Shown here: in pieces, positions 50,134 to 64,000 of the stretch
Layout of the letters: each line of letters opens with the position of its first letter
Numbering within the stretch: the first letter of the stretch is position 1
DNA from: Populus alba
Taxonomy: Eukaryota > Streptophyta > Magnoliopsida > Malpighiales > Salicaceae
Direction of reading: 5' to 3'
NCBI RefSeq assembly: GCF_005239225.2
Contig: NC_133287.1
Location: forward strand, 7,173,493 to 7,237,492
Length of the DNA stretch: 64,000 bases
The notes under the pieces: model-generated
Told to the model about the DNA's origin: nothing
The model's database searches: none
The model's input: the letters and a program-made list of their open reading frames with translations, nothing else
Translations under genes and position numbers: made by a program

Positions 50134-50140
50134 TATATAA
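50134..50140 (+). promoter_or_regulatory. TATA box of the F-box gene
   Basis: TATATAA, about 100 bases before the start codon, in sequence otherwise shared with the pseudogene at 47248 where it is altered. Confidence 0.6.
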
Positions 50141-50240
50141 TTAAGCACCTCCAGGGTTCAAATCTCCTCCATTAATTCTTTAGCCTTCCAAGAATTGATC
50201 GTTAGAATAATTAGGAGAAACCAAATTAAGCCATCTCTCC

Positions 50241-51134
50241 ATGTCTCTCACGAAGCTCAAACGCTCCTCTAGTCAAGAAAATATGCATCCTGCTTCTGTC
50301 AAAAGACAAAAACTCTTCAAGAATAAACTAGTATCCTATTCGCCATCGCCATCTCCATCTTGGGAGCTTCTTTTTCTAGTGGCTCAGTATCTAGACCCTA
50401 AATCCCTTGCTACTGCTTCTTGTGTGTCCAAATCATGGTCGGAGTCATTCTCCTTTGAGGATATTTGGCGGCCGATATGCTCTGCTCACTACCCTTCTGT
50501 CTACAACCTCAAACTCGTAGAGACCCAGCTCTCTTGTCACCGCCTTTACGGTATTGCCTCCACGGCAGCCTCCAAGCTCCAGCTTCAAAAGCCAATAAAA
50601 CCCCACCTGCCCCTAAAGGACCTCCTCTTCGTCATCAATGCAAGTACCGGAGAGACTTCCACTTTATTCACCCTATCGAAACCATGCGATGAACTCCAGG
50701 TAGATTCTAATGGGATATTCAGGTTCGCTGTCGACATAGATCTTGAGTCTTCACTGAAGAAGGAAGCGATACGGGAGATAAAGGTCACATGGAACGTTGT
50801 TTTGAGAGGTTGGAAAGCTGTATTTATTATGATGGAATCTTATAGTGGAAAGGCCAGCCTTGTTCCGGAGGCAGAAGACTTGTTGTTTTCCAAGGAGCTT
50901 CCATTGCCGGGGTGTTGCTCAAACATGGTCACCGCAAGCAGCCTTGTTGCTGAGCTAAAGTTGGGATTTTGCAGTGAGAATTGTACTGATGAGGAGGAAG
51001 GTATAGAGGATGACGGCAAGTTCAAGAGAGGAGAGTTGAGTTTGGCCATCATGAATACAGAACATTGGAGGTACCTAAGCATGGATGATGCTCTGAGACA
51101 TTTGCAGCACTTTTTGCTGCCTTGCGATGCTTAA
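50241..51134 (+). CDS. F-box protein, intact copy, single exon
   Basis: A 297-residue F-box protein. Such proteins are substrate adaptors of SCF ubiquitin ligases, binding SKP1 through the F-box. The motif lies at about residues 40-80 (PSWELLFLVAQYLDPKSLA, CVSKSWSESFS, WRPICSAHYPS), in the usual N-terminal place. The rest has no Kelch or LRR repeats; it resembles the small plant group annotated 'probable F-box protein' of the At5g04010 kind (from memory, moderate trust). The region around 250 is acidic (CTDEEEGIEDDGKF). The start is the first ATG after the TATA box and also fits the pseudogene at 47419. This is the only intact copy of three. Substrate unknown. Confidence 0.88.
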   Translation: MSLTKLKRSSSQENMHPASVKRQKLFKNKLVSYSPSPSPSWELLFLVAQYLDPKSLATASCVSKSWSESFSFEDIWRPICSAHYPSVYNLKLVETQLSCHRLYGIASTAASKLQLQKPIKPHLPLKDLLFVINASTGETSTLFTLSKPCDELQVDSNGIFRFAVDIDLESSLKKEAIREIKVTWNVVLRGWKAVFIMMESYSGKASLVPEAEDLLFSKELPLPGCCSNMVTASSLVAELKLGFCSENCTDEEEGIEDDGKFKRGELSLAIMNTEHWRYLSMDDALRHLQHFLLPCDA

Positions 51135-51289
51135 GTCGTTCTCATCTCTTCTCTGATCACTTCTGGGAAGCTTGCATGGTGGCTCCTCTGATCAAGCTTC
51201 TTGCAGTTCTCTTTTTTTATTCATTTTAGTTTTACAGGTCTGGCATTGTGTAGCCTGTGATACAATGATTAATGTCTGTTTTCTTCATC

Positions 51290-51295
51290 AATAAA
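51290..51295 (+). terminator. Poly(A) signal of the F-box gene
   Basis: AATAAA about 155 bases after the stop codon. The surrounding flank is preserved in the inverted pseudogene at about 4830. Confidence 0.5.
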
Positions 51296-51570
51296 TTTGA
51301 TCAGCATTGGTTTTTCACTGTTTAATATCTTTGACGATGCTGTTTTCCCACCAATAACATCTTTGCTAGGCTCTGATCAAATAATAAAAAAGAAGAAGAA
51401 GAAAAAGGACATCTCTGACACCACAGAAAAGAAGCCCTTCTGTCCCCAGAACTATGGTTATCGAATTCAGATATGATATAACTCCAAATAAGTCCCTTCA
51501 AGTACTCCTGCATGAATTGCAAAAGCAACTCCAGTCCTGCCAGTAAGCTCACCAGCAACCGGTGCCTGCG

Positions 51571-52900
51571 TCCGTGATCAGCTGGTATAAAGTATGGACA
51601 AAGCAGATACAGGCCCTGTTTTGATGAAATCCAATCTTTTTGGTGCATAACTTTGTTGCGAATAATTCAAACAAGCAGGCAATCTTCAAGAAACAGGAAG
51701 ACTGTCACCATCCAACAACATTGGATGTGTGCTGGAGTGATCTTGGACTTATTTGGAGGTGTCAATTGTCAGAACTCAAAGATGTCTCTTTTAGGACAAC
51801 TCTGTTAGATCACATGACATGATCTCGGAAATATTCAATGCCACGGAGGAATTATGCGAAGATCGGTGCATGGTTTTCTGTACGAGAAGACTCGAAGCGG
51901 TAACACACAGCTGTCGTTACTGCTATGCGTAAACAAACAGGCTTCTATAAACAGACAAAACTAAACAGAACATTGGCTTGCCAAATGGAATGCATGCTGT
52001 GGCAAAGCGAGCAAATAATGATAACTAACGGGAAGGTTTGATTCGAAAATGATTTTGAAAAAAAAAATATATTTTTTTAAATTAATATTTTGAATTTTTT
52101 ATATTATTTTGATGTGTTTATATTAAAAATTGTTTTTAAAAAATAAAAAATATATATTATTTTAATACATTTTTTAGTGAAAAATACTTCGAAAAACAAC
52201 CGCTATCACATTCCTAAATATTTTTTAAAATAAATAATTTTAATCTTTTATATTGTAATATGTACATAAAAGAAAATAAAATGTCTTGTTTTTGTTTTTT
52301 TATTAAAAAAAATATAGAAAATTTGTACTAAGAAACCATGAAGAACCTCATAAACATAAATTTGAGGGGGAAGGGGGCATCTTGTTTTTCAATTTTCTAA
52401 ATGAAGAAATATTGCATTTAAACAATAAGTTTTGTATTTTAAAATTTTTTTCAGAAAATTCGAATATTTCTATGATAGGCTTCCATTTTTCTAGAGAAAA
52501 TGCGGTGGAAATGACCAAATGAGTGGCAAGGACCTATACTGGTGTGAATTGATCATAACAAATCAATACCTTAATTGAAAATCTTGATAAATTAGAGTTT
52601 CAATTGAGACTTGTAAAATAGTTTATGGTTTTAATTGTATTTTAAAATACAATTATTTTTAAAATATATATTTGTTCTTACTAATTCGAGACCTATTTGA
52701 AAATACAGATATGATTATAATTATTTTTAAAAATTTTAATTTTTAAATACATCAAAATAATATATATTTTTAATTTAAAAAAAATATATTTTTAAAAACA
52801 ACGTATCAAAATAATTCATAAATATAAAATAATTTAATTTTTAATAATAAAAAATTACATAAAATAATTTAAAAATAATTTAGCGTTTCCAAACTTTTTC
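51571..52900. other. Spacer between the F-box gene and RPL19
   Basis: 51571-52000 is mixed-composition DNA without a credible ORF. The rest is AT-rich and contains the MITE-like element listed separately. Confidence 0.45.
52030..52222. mobile_element. MITE-like AT-rich element
   Basis: The right end 'aacaaccgctatcacattcc' is the same type as in the gene A intron element. The left end 'ggtttgattcgaaaatgatt' is a weak inverted match. The interior is almost all A and T, with no ORF. Confidence 0.5.
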
Positions 52901-52911
52901 CCAAGCATCAA

Positions 52912-52958
52912 AGCCCAAAGGCCCATTGCCCCAATAACGCAAGTACCCCGAAACCCTA
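52912..52958 (+). promoter_or_regulatory. Site II and telo-box promoter elements of RPL19
   Basis: Reverse-strand TGGGCT (52912-52917) and TGGGCC (52920-52925) are site II motifs, and AAACCCTA at 52951-52958 is a telo-box. This pair is the established hallmark of plant ribosomal protein and growth-linked promoters, and it lies about 90-135 bases before the start codon. Confidence 0.75.
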
Positions 52959-53046
52959 GAGGAAGAAAGTCCCGTGGGATAAATACCACATAAACACGCC
53001 TGGCCTAATCCTTTCGCCCACAGCAGCTCTCAAGCAAGAAGCCGAG

Positions 53047-54938
<1,892 letters not shown>

Positions 54939-56514
54939 TCCTAAGCTCCAAGGATTCATAACTTTTGCTTAGTGTCTGATCTTGTTTGTTGCTTTAGAAG
55001 ATGTTATTTTATATAATAGATGGATGGAAGTTCAAAATATTGGCACTTGACACAATATGTAGCTCCTGTTTTTGTTTATTAGTAATCTATTGGTCTGTTC
55101 TTACAAGGATTTTAGTCTATTTTAGCTCCGTCGAGCTTTTTCTATTCTACATCCTGCTAGCATGTTGATTTCTTTTGAGGCCTATTTGTTTTCCGTTTAT
55201 TTCTTCGTTTGATGATACCAGTCCTGTGTAGTCGTTCTTGCTTTCACTAGGACTTGCCCCGGTCAATGCGATCTTCGAGATAAAGTATCCATGTTTGGAC
55301 TTTAGAGTGTCAGAAATTGTCTTACACTTGATTAATGGTTATGTGAAGAAAAAAAATCGCTTTATGAAACTCAATATGTTCTGCGAAACTGGAGAAAGAT
55401 AAGCTCCTGTTAGACCTCAAGCTTGTGAATTCTTGACTGAGATTTGCAGGTACCCTTTCCCTTTCCCTTCCCCTCTTGCAGAGAGAGTCCCTGAGCTAGG
55501 CTTCAATACCCCCCGGCCAATCTTTGATTAAAGGTGGTCCTAGTTCTTAATATAACCTTGACATTTGTCCTAGTTGGCTCGTGGGTGTTCTCTGTGGATC
55601 AAAACGCTAAGATTAAGTTTTGAGAATGCAAGTTATTTGGCAGGGATGGGTTGTAATGCATGCAAGCTGGTCAATATCATTTTAATTTTTTATTAAAAAG
55701 AGCTTAAAGAAATTCATTATTGGATGCTTCATAACTTCACCTATCTAATAATTAAGCATTGCTTGTGGGTAGTTCTCTTTTGATTTGATGGTAAGCATGT
55801 TCTTATACCAAATTTATATATCAATAGAAACTGAGTTTTTTTATCCGGTTGTTTTTACAAGCTCTTACAGGTGATTTTAAAAACATACTTTCTGGTATTG
55901 ATAATAACCTTTTGAATATTTTGAGCGATATTTTTTAATTCATTTTGTGATGCATTCAATAATTTTTTTTAATGCCAACTTCAAAATTAGAATAATAATA
56001 AAAAAAAAAAAAAAACAATAGTTTATTATAGCTCTATTGATTGGTGGAAGTTTTTTAATTTGATTTTATTTTATGAATTAATTCAGTGACCATTAAAACC
56101 TAAGCCAAGTTTGATGTTGAATTAGGTAGGTATTAATCTGACTAATCTGACAAGTAACCTAAAATTAGTGAACAAGATCAAAACTAAGATGAGATCTAGT
56201 TTACTATTTTTAAAATAGTCAGAATAATATCATAACCAAGCAGGTTTACTAGGTAGATAAAACAATGGGCTGTGCAAGCTTGGAAAGCAGGACAAAACTA
56301 GAAAGGCCTTTTAATTGTTTTGAAAAATTCTTCAAAACATTTAAATTTGCACAAACTAATCCATGTGGGCTTTGCCTTTGCATTGAAGAAAAAGCCAGGA
56401 ACATTCTAGAAAAAGAAAACACGAGCACAAACTGAAAAGGTCAAGCTCATCAGCTCAGAGCTAGCACTATAAGAGAAGTGGGTTCTGTTCCTTATAGTTC
56501 CAAAATCAGACATC
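54939..56514. other. Spacer between RPL19 and the MAPEG gene
   Basis: The first about 200 bases are likely RPL19 3' untranslated sequence. 55600-56250 is AT-rich without ORFs. 56460-56514 is the probable leader of the next gene, with 'cactataag' as a weak TATA-like site. Confidence 0.45.
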
Positions 56515-57570
56515 ATGGCAGGAGTAGAGATGTTCCCTGGAGAATATGGTTACGTAGTTTTTGTTCTTGTTGCTTATTGCTTTCTCAATTTCTGGATGGG
56601 ATTCCAAGTTGGTTCAGCTCGCAAGAAATACAAGGTCCCTTATCCAACCCTTTATGCCATTGAATCAGAAAACAAAGATGCCAAGCTCTTCAACTGTGTT
56701 CAGGTCCTCTTTCCCCTCCCTTCCTGTCTTTTCTTTTCTTGTTTTTGTTTGGTTTGGTTTGGTTTCTTGAAAGGTGGATTTTGATTTATTTATTTTTTGG
56801 TTTTTTGGTGCAGAGAGGACATCAGAATTCCCTGGAAATGATGCCAGTGTTCTTTTTGCTGATGGTGTTAGGAGGGATAAGGCATCCTTGTGTTTGTGCT
56901 GCCCTTGGTTCTCTTTTCCTTGTGACTCGGTATTTCTATTTCACTGGCTATGCTACTGGAGATCCCAAAAACCGTCTTAATATTGGGTTTGTCCCCTTTC
57001 TCTCCCTCCCTCTCTATGACTGTTTGCCATATTCTGTCTTGTTTGAGAAATCAGATACGGAAGAACATGATTTTGATCAATTTCATTATGTTCATAACAT
57101 ATTTTGAAGCATATTTGACATATAGGATTTGCGTCTAGTTATGAATTTCATCAACTTCAGTCAGTCTATGCATGACTCGTGCACATAATCATGTGAGTTT
57201 TATGTCACATATGTGTAGGATTAACAAGGGAATGGCTAGTATGAGCACCTATGTGCTATGTTTAAGCTATTGATTGTGTTGAAAATTCACTTTTTTGGAA
57301 GCCACTCGTGCTCACTCTCTTGGTTTTGAAGTGTTGATCCGATGGCTGAAACACAGATGCTCACAAGTGCTCGTTCCAGCCATTCCTGATTAACTATAGT
57401 GTCGGTTGCAACTATGGACATTCTTATTAAGGTAGATTCAGGGGGGAACCCCTAATACCGTAATGATAGTGATTTTGTTTTTCCTGGTGCACAGGAAATA
57501 TGGATTCTTGGCTTTGTTGGGGCTTATCGGGTGCACCATTTCATTTGGCATCAGTCTTCTTCGAGGATAG
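56515..57570 (+). CDS. MGST3: Microsomal glutathione S-transferase 3-type protein (MAPEG family)
   Basis: Integral membrane enzyme of the MAPEG family, which conjugates glutathione or reduces lipid hydroperoxides at the ER or outer mitochondrial membrane. Three exons: 56515-56703, 56814-56986, 57495-57570, giving 145 residues, close to the family size. The MAPEG signature FNCVQRGHQNSLE spans the first splice site at about residues 59-71. About four hydrophobic segments are visible (GYVVFVLVAYCFLNFW, MPVFFLLMVLGGI, CAALGSLFLVTRYFYF, FLALLGLIGCTISFGISLL). GDPKNRLNIG precedes the last segment, as in MGST3 proteins. No defects seen. The exact plant substrate cannot be read from sequence. Confidence 0.93.
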
Positions 57571-58177
57571 TCCTTTTTCTGCTCTTTACCTGGCTTGAGC
57601 TTTTGCTTTCCTGTAATTTCCATGTACCATCTACACTTTTGTAGTGTTTTGTGTTAAATAAGCTGTACTTTCCCTCAACATTAATGGCGATGGGGCCTCC
57701 CCTGGTTTCTCAAATCTTTTGTTGCTGGTGCTGTATTATTCGGTCGCTGATAGCTCCGATATTTATGTATCCTCCACCACCTCATTGCCAGGAGATGCGT
57801 CAGATTGTTGTTGAGTTGGTCCACGTCAATAGTTTATGATTTTAGTAGAGATCCAGCTAAGTTGACCTCATCAATTTACAGTATAATATTCATCATGCTT
57901 TGAAAATGCAGCAAGAGTTGGTGACAGATTGCAACTCTCTGATTTTATTTTTTGGCTGAAATCTTTCTGATTTGAACGTGATTTGGGGTCTCATTGTTTA
58001 GTTTATGCAACCAAACCTGTAGTATTAGATGACTTGATTCAACTTCGTCTTCAACAATTCTCCCACCTGCAAGAACTGCATGCATATTTTTATGAGTACT
58101 GTCATGGCCTCCGAAGTTTTGCTAATCGGTGAGCTAATTGAAAAGATGCTAGACTTGAAGTTTAATTCAAAGAGTTT
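57571..58177. other. 3' flank of the MAPEG gene
   Basis: Mixed-composition DNA, probably 3' untranslated sequence at first. Short ORFs here show no domain. Confidence 0.4.
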
Positions 58178-58366
58178 GGGAATGTGATTGCTTTGTTTTT
58201 TAAAGTATTTTTTATTTAAAAAAACATACCAATAATATTTTTTTTATTTTTTAAAAATTATTTTTGAGATTAGTACATAAATATTAAAAATATATTAATT
58301 TAAAATAAAATAAATTAAATTAAAAAGTGTTTCAACAGCAATATTAAACACCTTCTCAGACTAGGT
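58178..58366. mobile_element. MITE-like AT-rich element
   Basis: Left end 'gggaatgtgattgctttgtt'; the right end reads 'aacagcaatattaaacacc', a rough inverted match. The interior is AT-rich with no ORF. Confidence 0.5.
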
Positions 58367-58984
58367 TTTTATTTAGATATTAACCTCGAAAAATTTAATT
58401 GACTTGATTGGATTTTTAATCAACTTGGTTCAAATTCAATGGTATTAATATCAAGAGATTTTTTAAAATAAATGAAAAAAATAATATTCTAGTAAAAATA
58501 CTTTACTTTACTTGAATCTATAATTTATAGTTTAATAGGATCCATACATTTTTCCAAGTTATTCTCTTAATTAACTTAAAAAAATAAAAACATCAATAAA
58601 TTATTTTCTATTTTATTTTTCATGATTTAGCGAATATTGAAAAGTTTTGTTTTTAATTTATTATTTATGATACTATTAAAAATAAAATAAAAACAGTTTA
58701 TTTTCCAAAATGAATCTATTTCTTGGCAAACAAACGGTCTCCATCTTAATTGAAAAGGAATGGTTTAAATTAATCATTGTGCTACAGAAGACTGTTGTGG
58801 ATAGAACTTGCACATTCCATCGTAATGGATTGATGTAAACAAAATTCCTAGTGATTGAACTTACTAAAGTAGCAAATATCCATAAAAATTCCAACCGGCA
58901 ATCACTTCAGCGGAGGCTAGTTATATTATTGTAGAAAGCATTCTTGTTTTTCTCGAAAAACACTATAAATTATAATAGAGTTTC
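58367..58984. other. AT-rich spacer
   Basis: 58540-58740 resembles the ends of the element at 24640-26290 ('tttccaaaatgaatctattt', 'ggcaaacaaacgg'). No gene. Confidence 0.4.
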
Positions 58985-60100
58985 TCAATGTTGTTTATTT
59001 TTTTCCCTGAATATATGCTTTTTTTTTTTTTTTTTTTAAATTATTTTTTGTTAATTTTATTTTTTTTAATATTGAGATGATTAAGAATATAGTTTTGTAA
59101 TTTTTTTTATTTTGTTTTTCTATAAAGTTAACGTGGTTTGTGGGTTTGTCGAGATAACCCTAGTTGCTCCAGTTTATGTCTTTGGTGGATTTTTTCAATT
59201 GAACTTGATTTTTTTATAGTCTATTTTTTTTTCTCGTATTGTTAAAAAAATAATTTTGAAAAAAATCATGTTATTAAACTTTATGAATTAACAAAAATTA
59301 AATGATGTGGGGGAAACCATTATTCACTCAACATTTATTGCATTGTTGATTACAATAGTAATCCACGGTATTTCGCTTTATTTTTTCTTTTTATTTTTTT
59401 TTTTTAATTTTTTTTATGATTGTTTTTTGAATCTATTTTTATCAATTTTATCTTTTAAAAGTGAGATTATTGAGAATTTAGCTTCATAATTTACTTCTTT
59501 TTATTTTACTTTTATATAAGGTTAGCATAGTTTATAGGTTTGCCAAGGTAACTCAGGTTGTCCCGGTTTACGAGTTTGGCGGGTTATTTTTTTATTGAAC
59601 TTGATTTTTTTATAGTTTATTTTTTTTACATATAATTAAAAACATAGTTTTAAAGAATAGTCATGTTATTAAAATTTATAAAAAAAAAAAATAAATAAAG
59701 GGTGAGGAAACCATTGTTCACCCACACATATCGCACTATGAATGACAATAATAATCCACAGTGTTTTGCTTTCTTCTTTTTTTCTTGATTTTTTTATTAT
59801 GATTTTTTATTTCAAATTTGTTTTTATCAATTTCATCTTTTAATATTGGGATGGTTGAGAATTTGACTTCATAATTTGTTACTTTTTATTTTACATTTCT
59901 ATAAAGTTAGTATGGTTTGCGAGATTACTAGAGTAACCTGGGTCACCCTAGTTTACAAGTTTGGTGGGGTGTTTTTTAATTGAATTTGATTTTTTTATCA
60001 TCTATTTTTTCTCATGTAGTTAAAAAAAAAAGTTTCAAAAAAAATATGTTATTAAACTTTATAAAATCCATGGAATTATTCACAAGTTTGGTTGGTTGAC
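58985..60100. repeat. Tandem repeat, about three units of nearly 400 bp
   Basis: Unit borders are visible from 'gaaaccattattcactcaac' at about 59312 and 'gaaaccattgttcacccac' at about 59706, with the preceding unit from about 58985. Each unit contains 'gagaatttagcttcataatt'-type sequence, then 'agtttacgagtttggcggg'-type sequence, then 'gaacttgatttttttatag'. Weaker related stretches continue to about 60670. Confidence 0.75.
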
Positions 60101-61380
60101 TTGGTTCGTGAGTTGGCAAATTTAACTTTTTTAAAATTAGTTTTTTTTTTCATCCTTAAATACTAAGTTGATTGAGAGTTTAGATTCATAATTGGTTTCG
60201 TTCCGTTTTTTATGATGTTATCACGAATCTAAGAAAAAATCTCGATATTGAGTGAGTGTTTGATTTTGTAATTATCTATTTTTGTTATTATATGGTTTAA
60301 AAAATAGTTTTGAAAAAAATTACAATCCCAATAGAGTCCATAACCCAATTCACATGTTTGACGTACTATTCCGGCTTCTCGATTCATAGATTTAACGAGT
60401 TTACCCACTGATAGGATTTTTTTTTTGTTTTTGGTCATTTAATTTTTTTAATCTATTCTTTTTTTTATTTCATTATTTAATATTAGATTAGTTAGGAAAT
60501 AGATTGCATTATTAATTTTTGTTTGCTTTATAAGGATAATTGTCTTAAAAAAGTGTATATTTTTAGGTTGGTGTTTAATTTTATAAGCATCTATTTTTAT
60601 CATATAATCAAATAAAAAAATTATAAAAAACTTATTAAACCTAATAGAGTCCATGACCCGGGTCACCGAGAGGCCAAGGTCAATCTAACATATCATTGTC
60701 TCAATATTTTTATATTTAAAATATTTAGTTGCCCAAGTAACCCTAGCCAACCCACCTAACTTGTGATCCAAGATTTGATCGGGGGTCAACCTTCGAACCA
60801 GGTTTAAAAACCATAATTGAAAAAATAAGAACTCAAAATCTTTGAGAAAAGTTTTTAAAACCAGTTGAATTTTTGTTTTAGGCTAGGCTAAGTTAATTTA
60901 GGTAACATTAGCCAACTCACTTGATTTATGACGCAGGACTTGCCCGGGATCAACTCTTGGTTCGGGTTTAAAAAACCACGATTGAAAAAATAAGAATCAA
61001 ATTTAATATAAAAATCAAATAAAATAAAAAAACAAGGGATGAATCTAAAAAAAATTCAGTTAAGAAAATAAATGAAACCAAAAGAAATTATAATGAAAGG
61101 AATAAAAATCAAATTAAAAAAAAAACAAAAACAAAAATGAAGTATGAAATTGAAAATAAAATCAATTAGAAGAAGGGTGAAAAGCAAAATACATATCAAT
61201 TAAAAGAACGATGATAAAATGTGACATAAAAATAAAATAAAATAAAGTTATAAAGGATAAAATTGAAAAGAAAAATTATAAAAAGAATTTAAAGTAAATA
61301 CAAAATGAAATCACAATTGAAATAATACTAAAGATTGGGATATTTTTGAACTTTGGGTGGGTGGATGAGAGAGAAAACAA
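60101..61380. other. Degenerate repeat DNA
   Basis: 60720-60840 and 60885-60995 are two diverged copies of one unit ('ccaacccacctaacttgtga' against 'ccaactcacttgatttatga'). The rest is A-rich. No gene. Confidence 0.5.
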
Positions 61381-61949
61381 GGTAAAGGAAAAAAAAAATA
61401 TATTTACTACCTAACGGCATTCAATTGGGTGTTTTCAAAGATCAAAGAAGGTGTCATTTACTGCGACAATGGAGCGCGCAACCTCTATATATTGAAGTGT
61501 GATGAGTATATACCAACAATTTTTTATTTTATTTTATTTTATTTTTTTATAAATATCAAAACAACTCTAACCGCACCTAAAATTTACCAAAAAAAAAACT
61601 GGAGTGCAAAAGATGCAACTGCCTTTGAAGACAAAAGCATTTGTCCTAAAATCCAAAGATATTTGATAATCTCACTCTGCTAAAGAAATGGAAAAACCTA
61701 AAAAACCCATCTCCCGAAGCAAACTGAAACTCTGCTTCCAATAGTATTTTGAACTTTACACCGTGCAATCGAGAGGGCAAAAAGCATGTATACCTCTCAC
61801 CAATTCTACAGTACCAAAATCATCCTGTGGGAAAGTCCAAACATACCCCTCAAACTAACCTATGTGTTTTTCTCTTCTAAGAACAATTTGGTAAATTTAT
61901 TGTGCGGATTCGAGTGAATTGTTAGAGGAGGTATAGAAAAACACTCATA
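61381..61949. other. Unassigned spacer
   Basis: Mixed-composition DNA with one short ORF (61429-61683) that has no recognisable domain. Confidence 0.35.
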
Positions 61950-62225
61950 GTTTTGAAATGCAGCCCGACTCGACGAATCGACCCAAAACTAGAATTGTGC
62001 CATATTGAAGAAAAAATAAAGGAAGAAAAAATCCGGTGTAACCCGATGACCCGGGAAGACCCGGCCGCAAACCCGTTGACTTTTATTATTATTTTTTGTT
62101 TTTTTACTAAAACGACGTCGTTTTAATTTTATTTAAAAAAAATGACCCGACCAACCCGACGACCCGGTAACCTGGTCAAAACCTGAAACCTGGACCTTGG
62201 ACCGGACCGGGTCTTAAAATTATGA
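61950..62225. repeat. 'acccg'-rich repeat with a perfect 18-base palindrome
   Basis: Many 'gacccg' and 'aacccg' words surround the palindrome taaaacgacgtcgtttta at 62108-62125. This kind of block is common in plant repeat DNA. No ORF. Confidence 0.6.
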
Positions 62226-64000
62226 AAACACTAGTTTCTTTTGGTATATTTTTTTTGTGATGCATGCATAAAATAAACAATATTTTATTTTGGGTCATGT
62301 TTTCTCACCCCTTCTTGTCGTCGCTATTTTTTATTCATGTTATTAAATTAAATAGGTTTATCAAATCTAATCGAGTCAATGAATTAAGTTTAAGATTTTA
62401 TTTTCTTTTTAGGAACACTTTCATCATATTAGCATTTTTTTTCATGCCGGGAAAAAAATAGATGAACTCAATAATGGAGTAGCATGGATCACCAGTTTTT
62501 TTGAAGCTATTATTTGCTTATGGGTATTTAAAGCGTGCTCGAAATACACTAGACAGTGAGCCTAGCCCACTCCGAAGGCCAGTCAAATTACCTTATCTGA
62601 ATCGCGGATCCTTTTTTCTAGGAGAAACGTGGCTTCATAACGTCCTTTGATGTTTTTTCCCGTCAAATAAATCAACTTTAGATGTTAAAATCAGATTATA
62701 CCATCTGTGTGTGCAAAATAGAAAATCATTTTTTTTTTTAAATGTTTAGAAGTGTAGTGATAATTATTTTTAAAAATATTTTTTATTTAGACAAGAATTA
62801 AAATAATATTTTTTTATTTTTTAAAAATTATTTTTAATATGATACATCAAAAAATCTAAAAAAATTAAATTAAGTAAAAAAATTAAATTTTTTAAAACCT
62901 TGATTCCATCCATCTTCTGAAACAGCTAAAAATCTAAATTTTACTGCTAAAATTAAAGTTTTATTAGTGTTTCGAGTAAAAAAACAAATATAAAAAAATA
63001 TAAATATGTTTGATTGGTATAGAAAAACATTTTTTTTACTGTCTTCTATCTCTTAACAACAGTTAAATATTACCTAAAAACCATTTAAAAAAAAAAAATT
63101 ATGGAGCAAAACTCTGACGTTCCTTCCTCTGTTATTTTTAGTGATTAGTTTTTGATAACTTGGGGAGGTTATCTTACTATATAGTTATGGTTGTTTTTAA
63201 AATTATTTTTTATTTAAAAATATATTAAAATAATATATTTTTTATTATTTTTTAAAAATTATTTTTAATTAATGTATTAAAATAATTTAAAAATACTAAA
63301 AAAATATTCATTTGAAGTAAAAAAAAAAATTTTAAAAATTAAAAATTTTTTAAAAACACTTTTAAAACACAAAAACAGAACTTTTATGACAATAATATCA
63401 TTAGTAAAAGTAGGAAGGTTGATTTTTATGCACCGTTTAGGAATGTAGTGCAAATTATGTTTTCAAAAATTTAAATTTTAAAATTAATTTTTTATGTGAT
63501 TTGGATTGTTTTAATGTGCTGATTTTAAAAATAATTTTTTTAAAATAAAAAAAATATCATTTTAATATATTTCAACAAAAAATATTTTTTAAAAGCAACT
63601 GCAATTACTACAATACTTTTAAATAAGCATCCAAACAGTACCCTCCGTTCTTTTTCAAGTGGGCCCCTCGGGGCCCAACCAATCCAATGGAGGGCAGCTT
63701 TTTCATTTTTTTTCTTTAACCCCTTCAACTCCCCTCCCCTCCACTACGATTAGAGATGGTCAAGGTGTGGAGGGGCAGCTTGCGCAATCACACTTTTAAT
63801 CTCCCTTGATGACGTTTGTAATTGCGTTTTAATTATTTTATATTTTTAAATTGTTTTATGTATTTTAAAATTAAAAATACTTTAAAACTAATCGTTACTA
63901 TATATTTGTAAACATACTAACATGTTGCAAAAATGCCCTCTATCAATGAATCACCGACCATATCCATGAACCCATTTTACTTGGTAGCGGCGCTGAGTAC
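62226..64000. other. AT-rich end of the window with MITE-like sequences
   Basis: 62740-62910 and 63190-63380 are AT-rich blocks like the MITE-like elements. 63425-63652 has matching ends ('gtttaggaatgtagtgcaaa' and the rc of 'gcaactgcaattactacaat'). No gene seen to the end. Confidence 0.45.

Noticed and set aside
51322..51648. 108-codon ORF on the minus strand downstream of the F-box gene
   Set aside because: Lies in the F-box 3' flank, which is shared as non-coding DNA with both pseudogenes.

Overview
The window is plant nuclear DNA. It has intron-containing genes with GT-AG borders, very AT-rich spacers, a CC-NBS-LRR resistance gene, a plant KNL2 kinetochore gene, an eL19 ribosomal protein gene with a telo-box/site II promoter, and a MAPEG glutathione transferase. 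The spacers carry many short repeats with 'ggttaacccgtcaaac'-type motifs, which I associate with poplar-like (Salicaceae) genomes. That organism call rests on memory and was not tested.

Layout from left to right. (1) 1-1786 (+): the 3' part of a CC-NBS-LRR gene cut by the window edge, followed by AT-rich DNA with a 273-bp-period tandem duplication. (2) 4.48-5.84 kb: an inverted, broken copy of an F-box gene with its 3' flank. (3) 6183-10037 (+): an eight-exon KNL2 gene with a SANTA domain and a CENPC-k motif. (4) 11.8-44.1 kb (-): a tandem array of four large SF1B (UPF1/SEN1-like) RNA/DNA helicase genes, here called A to D from left to right. All share exon phases. B and C are near-identical and sit in about 5.75-kb repeat units. 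A relic of a fifth copy (first exon and upstream DNA only) lies at 26.4-27.4 kb between B and C. (5) 47.2-51.6 kb (+): an internally deleted F-box pseudogene, then the intact 297-residue F-box gene. (6) 53.0-54.9 kb (+): eL19 (RPL19). (7) 56.5-57.6 kb (+): a microsomal glutathione S-transferase 3-type gene. (8) 57.6-64.0 kb: no gene seen, only MITE-like and tandem repeats.

The genes do not form a pathway. The notable content is evolutionary. The helicase cluster looks to have grown by duplicating an A-B pair, with loss of the second A. Its members differ in a long charged insert between helicase motifs and in the fate of their last exon. Three copies of one F-box gene lie at the two ends of the KNL2 plus helicase interval, one of them inverted. 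Exon borders were read by eye from splice signals and comparison among paralogues; no alignment or expression data were available.
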